DNA from: Leptospiraceae bacterium
GTDB taxonomy: Bacteria; Spirochaetota; Leptospiria; Leptospirales; Leptospiraceae
Direction of reading: 5' to 3'
NCBI GenBank assembly: GCA_022402465.1
Contig: JAKRSH010000044.1
Span: 1 to 64,000, forward strand
DNA length: 64,000 nucleotides
How positions within the stretch are numbered: position 1 is the stretch's first letter; each line of letters begins with the position of its first letter. Both the position numbers and the translations under genes were made by a program. The notes below the pieces were generated by a model. That model saw only the letters and a program-made list of their open reading frames with translations, was not told where the DNA came from and ran no database searches. Shown in pieces: positions 62,086 to 64,000 of the stretch.

Positions 62086-63956
62086 GAAGCAAATTCCAAT
62101 TCATAGAGTCTCTTATAATAAGAATCTCTGTCTAGGAGTTCTGCATGAGATCCCTGTTCTAAGATTTCCCCTTTCTCCATATAATAGATTTGATTGGCGA
62201 TTTTAACCGTTGAAAGTCTATGAGCAATTATGATAACTGTTCGATTCTTATAGAGCGTTTGAAATGCAATTTGGATCAATCGTTCAGATTCTGTGTCCAG
62301 AGCTGAAGTTGCCTCGTCTAAAATAAGTATTTCCGGATTTCTAAGTAAGGCTCTTGCTATAGAGATTCTCTGCTTTTGTCCTCCTGAAAGCATAACTCCC
62401 CTTTCTCCGACCATGGTATCATAGCCGAATTCAAAAGCCTCTATAAACTCAGAAGCAAATGCTTTTTCACAAGCATCTCTAAATTCTTGTTCGGTAACAT
62501 TGGGTGTACCGTAGGCAATGTTCTCTCGGATGCTTCCATTGAAGAGGAACACATTTTGAGAAACAATTCCTATCTTTCGTCTAAGACTAGATAAATCATA
62601 CTCCTTCAAATTAATCCCGTCCAAACTCACTTCCCCATAACCAGGATCTATCAATCTAGGAATTAGATCTACAAGTGTTGATTTGCCAGAACCACTTTGA
62701 CCAACTAAGGCTATAGTCTCTTCTCGATTGATAGTGAGGTTAATATTCTTTAGCGCGGGATGCTCTGAATTTGGATAATGGTAGTATACATCTTTTAAAA
62801 CCAAGCCTTGTTTAACAGTCTTAAGCTGAACAGGATTTTTGACGGGTAGAATATCAACTTTTTCATCTAAGGTCTCGAAGACTCTTTGCCCTGCCGCAAG
62901 GGAACTTTGAGCAAGATTAAAAAGAATGCTCATTTGTTTCAATGGTCTCATCAAAAAGATAAGAGTGATGAAAAATGTCAAAAAAATTCCCCTGGAAAAA
63001 CCAGGCTCTTGCATAAGATAGGCTCCCACTCCCAAAAATAAAACTGTCATCAGGGCACCTGTAAAGTCGATTAAGGTAGGTCCTATTTGGTGGTAGAAGT
63101 GACCCTTAAATGTTTTGTGATTCAAATCATCATTTACTTTATAAAATCTTGCAGACTCCTCTTCCTCTTTAGAAAAAGCACGGATCACTCGAATCCCCGA
63201 AATAACTTCTTGCAAATCGCCATTCAAGGAGGAGAGTCTTTCTTGTTGGTTTTTCGTAGCTTTACGTATCTTATCGGAAAGAGCAGATACTGGCCCCATG
63301 ATCAAAGGAATAATTATGAATACAACCAATGTTAGCTTCCAGCTCAAGAATAATAAAATAGCTAAATGAGTAATGATATAAAAAAAATCATTCACAGCAT
63401 CTTTCATATCAGTTGAAATGATCTTACCAGTAGTTTCAACTTCATTGATCACTCGACTCATAAGGATTCCTGTCTTTTCTTGGACAAAGTAATTTATAGG
63501 AAGAAGTTGTAGCTTAAGATACAATTCATGTCGAATATCTCGTATTGCCAATAGACCTGCGGAATTGATGAAATAAACAGTGCCAGTGAGACAAATTAAT
63601 TTCATCACATAGATGGGAAAAACAATTAAACAGAATAAATAAACCAGCTCATCTGTAGACTGCTTGCTGAAATAATCATTCAATTCTGTTTTAATCTGAG
63701 AAAATTTAATTTCTAGAGATTGAAATTTAGTAATTTTTTGGGGAGATTCGAGTCTTTTTAAATTTGCTAAATCTTTTTTTGTGATCGTAAATTGGAATTT
63801 GTAGTTCTCACCAGTGCCCAAAGAATCAAATATGGGAATCAAAGTAGTAAGGCTTGCACCATTAAAAATGGATACTAGAAATGATAAAAATATACCAAAA
63901 AATAGACTGAATTTATATTTCAATACGTATTTAAGTAGTCTCTTATAAACAATCAT
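62067..63956 (-). CDS. MsbA-like ABC exporter
   Basis: A 629-residue half-transporter with fused membrane and ATPase domains. The six-helix membrane domain covers about residues 15-360 and includes a larger than usual first periplasmic loop. The nucleotide-binding domain has Walker A VGQSGSGKST, Q-loop region IGIVSQNVFLFNGSIREN, signature LSGGQKQRISIARAL, Walker B ILILDEATSALD and the H-loop AHRLSTV. It resembles lipid-A/phospholipid flippases (MsbA) and multidrug exporters; substrate not determinable here. It is divergent from the gene cut at the right edge. Confidence 0.9.
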   Translation of the reverse strand: MIVYKRLLKYVLKYKFSLFFGIFLSFLVSIFNGASLTTLIPIFDSLGTGENYKFQFTITKKDLANLKRLESPQKITKFQSLEIKFSQIKTELNDYFSKQSTDELVYLFCLIVFPIYVMKLICLTGTVYFINSAGLLAIRDIRHELYLKLQLLPINYFVQEKTGILMSRVINEVETTGKIISTDMKDAVNDFFYIITHLAILLFLSWKLTLVVFIIIPLIMGPVSALSDKIRKATKNQQERLSSLNGDLQEVISGIRVIRAFSKEEEESARFYKVNDDLNHKTFKGHFYHQIGPTLIDFTGALMTVLFLGVGAYLMQEPGFSRGIFLTFFITLIFLMRPLKQMSILFNLAQSSLAAGQRVFETLDEKVDILPVKNPVQLKTVKQGLVLKDVYYHYPNSEHPALKNINLTINREETIALVGQSGSGKSTLVDLIPRLIDPGYGEVSLDGINLKEYDLSSLRRKIGIVSQNVFLFNGSIRENIAYGTPNVTEQEFRDACEKAFASEFIEAFEFGYDTMVGERGVMLSGGQKQRISIARALLRNPEILILDEATSALDTESERLIQIAFQTLYKNRTVIIIAHRLSTVKIANQIYYMEKGEILEQGSHAELLDRDSYYKRLYELEFASQLVSL

Positions 63957-63958
63957 CT

Positions 63959-64000
63959 ATGAAAACCTTATCCCTTATTCTTATACTTTTGTCCCTTCTT
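63959..64000 (+). CDS. Start of an exported protein, cut by the window edge
   Basis: Only the first 14 codons are inside the window: MKTLSLILILLSLL, a signal-peptide-like start. It is divergent from the ABC exporter gene with two bases between the start codons. Function cannot be told. Confidence 0.4.
   Translation, partial: MKTLSLILILLSLL

Overview
The window looks like chromosomal DNA of a Leptospira-type spirochaete. The base composition is AT-rich. The gene set includes a P83/100-family protein, lipoproteins with relaxed spirochaetal lipoboxes, many short TPR, LamG and beta-barrel envelope proteins, and an RpoB whose rifampicin region carries Asn where E. coli has Ser531. Species cannot be fixed from the sequence alone.

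Region 1 (about 0.3-30.2 kb, all minus strand) is one uninterrupted translation and transcription supercluster. In transcription order it holds tRNA-Thr(GGU), tRNA-Trp(CCA), secE, nusG, rplK, rplA, rplJ, rplL, rpoB, rpoC, rpsL, rpsG, an EF-G-like GTPase, tuf, the S10 genes (rpsJ to rpsQ), the spc genes (rplN to rpmJ, with secY, adk and infA) and the alpha genes (rpsM, rpsK, rpsD, rpoA, rplQ). It ends at a strong bidirectional terminator near base 300. Two intrinsic terminator-like hairpins lie inside it, between rplL and rpoB and between rpsG and the EF-G-like gene. The gene in the fusA slot is a divergent, TetM-sized EF-G relative and not a standard fusA. RpoC ends in a strongly acidic tail, and several ribosomal proteins have charged extensions.

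Region 2 (30.2-48.6 kb) is mixed. It holds a HAD-like protein, a GHKL-ATPase protein followed by an SDR and an ArsR-type regulator, a VOC protein, a rhomboid protease, a lone receiver protein, an SH3 protein, a broken NHL/LamG gene, P83/100, and serC followed by an exported protein, rpiB and a LamG protein. After these come an RHH/PIN-like pair with lost PIN catalytic residues, a TPR protein with an unrecognised partner, an alkaline-phosphatase-superfamily metalloenzyme, and an FN3-like/TPR envelope pair.

Region 3 (48.7-58.2 kb) is the most system-like part. A methyltransferase gene overlaps a 7TM LytS-type histidine kinase, which overlaps a LytTR response regulator. These are followed by three overlapping lipoprotein genes, a TonB-dependent receptor and a Cys-rich lipoprotein. 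The block closes with a second 7TM LytS-type protein in which the phospho-accepting His is Asp and the ATP-binding boxes are lost. I read this as a signalling and outer-membrane-uptake locus with a catalytic kinase and a pseudokinase paralogue.

Region 4 (58.2-64 kb) holds a single-polypeptide fusion of a Na+/alanine-type (AGCS) carrier with phosphatidylserine decarboxylase, an outer-membrane beta-barrel candidate, two small proteins, an MsbA-like ABC exporter, and the first codons of a gene cut by the right edge.
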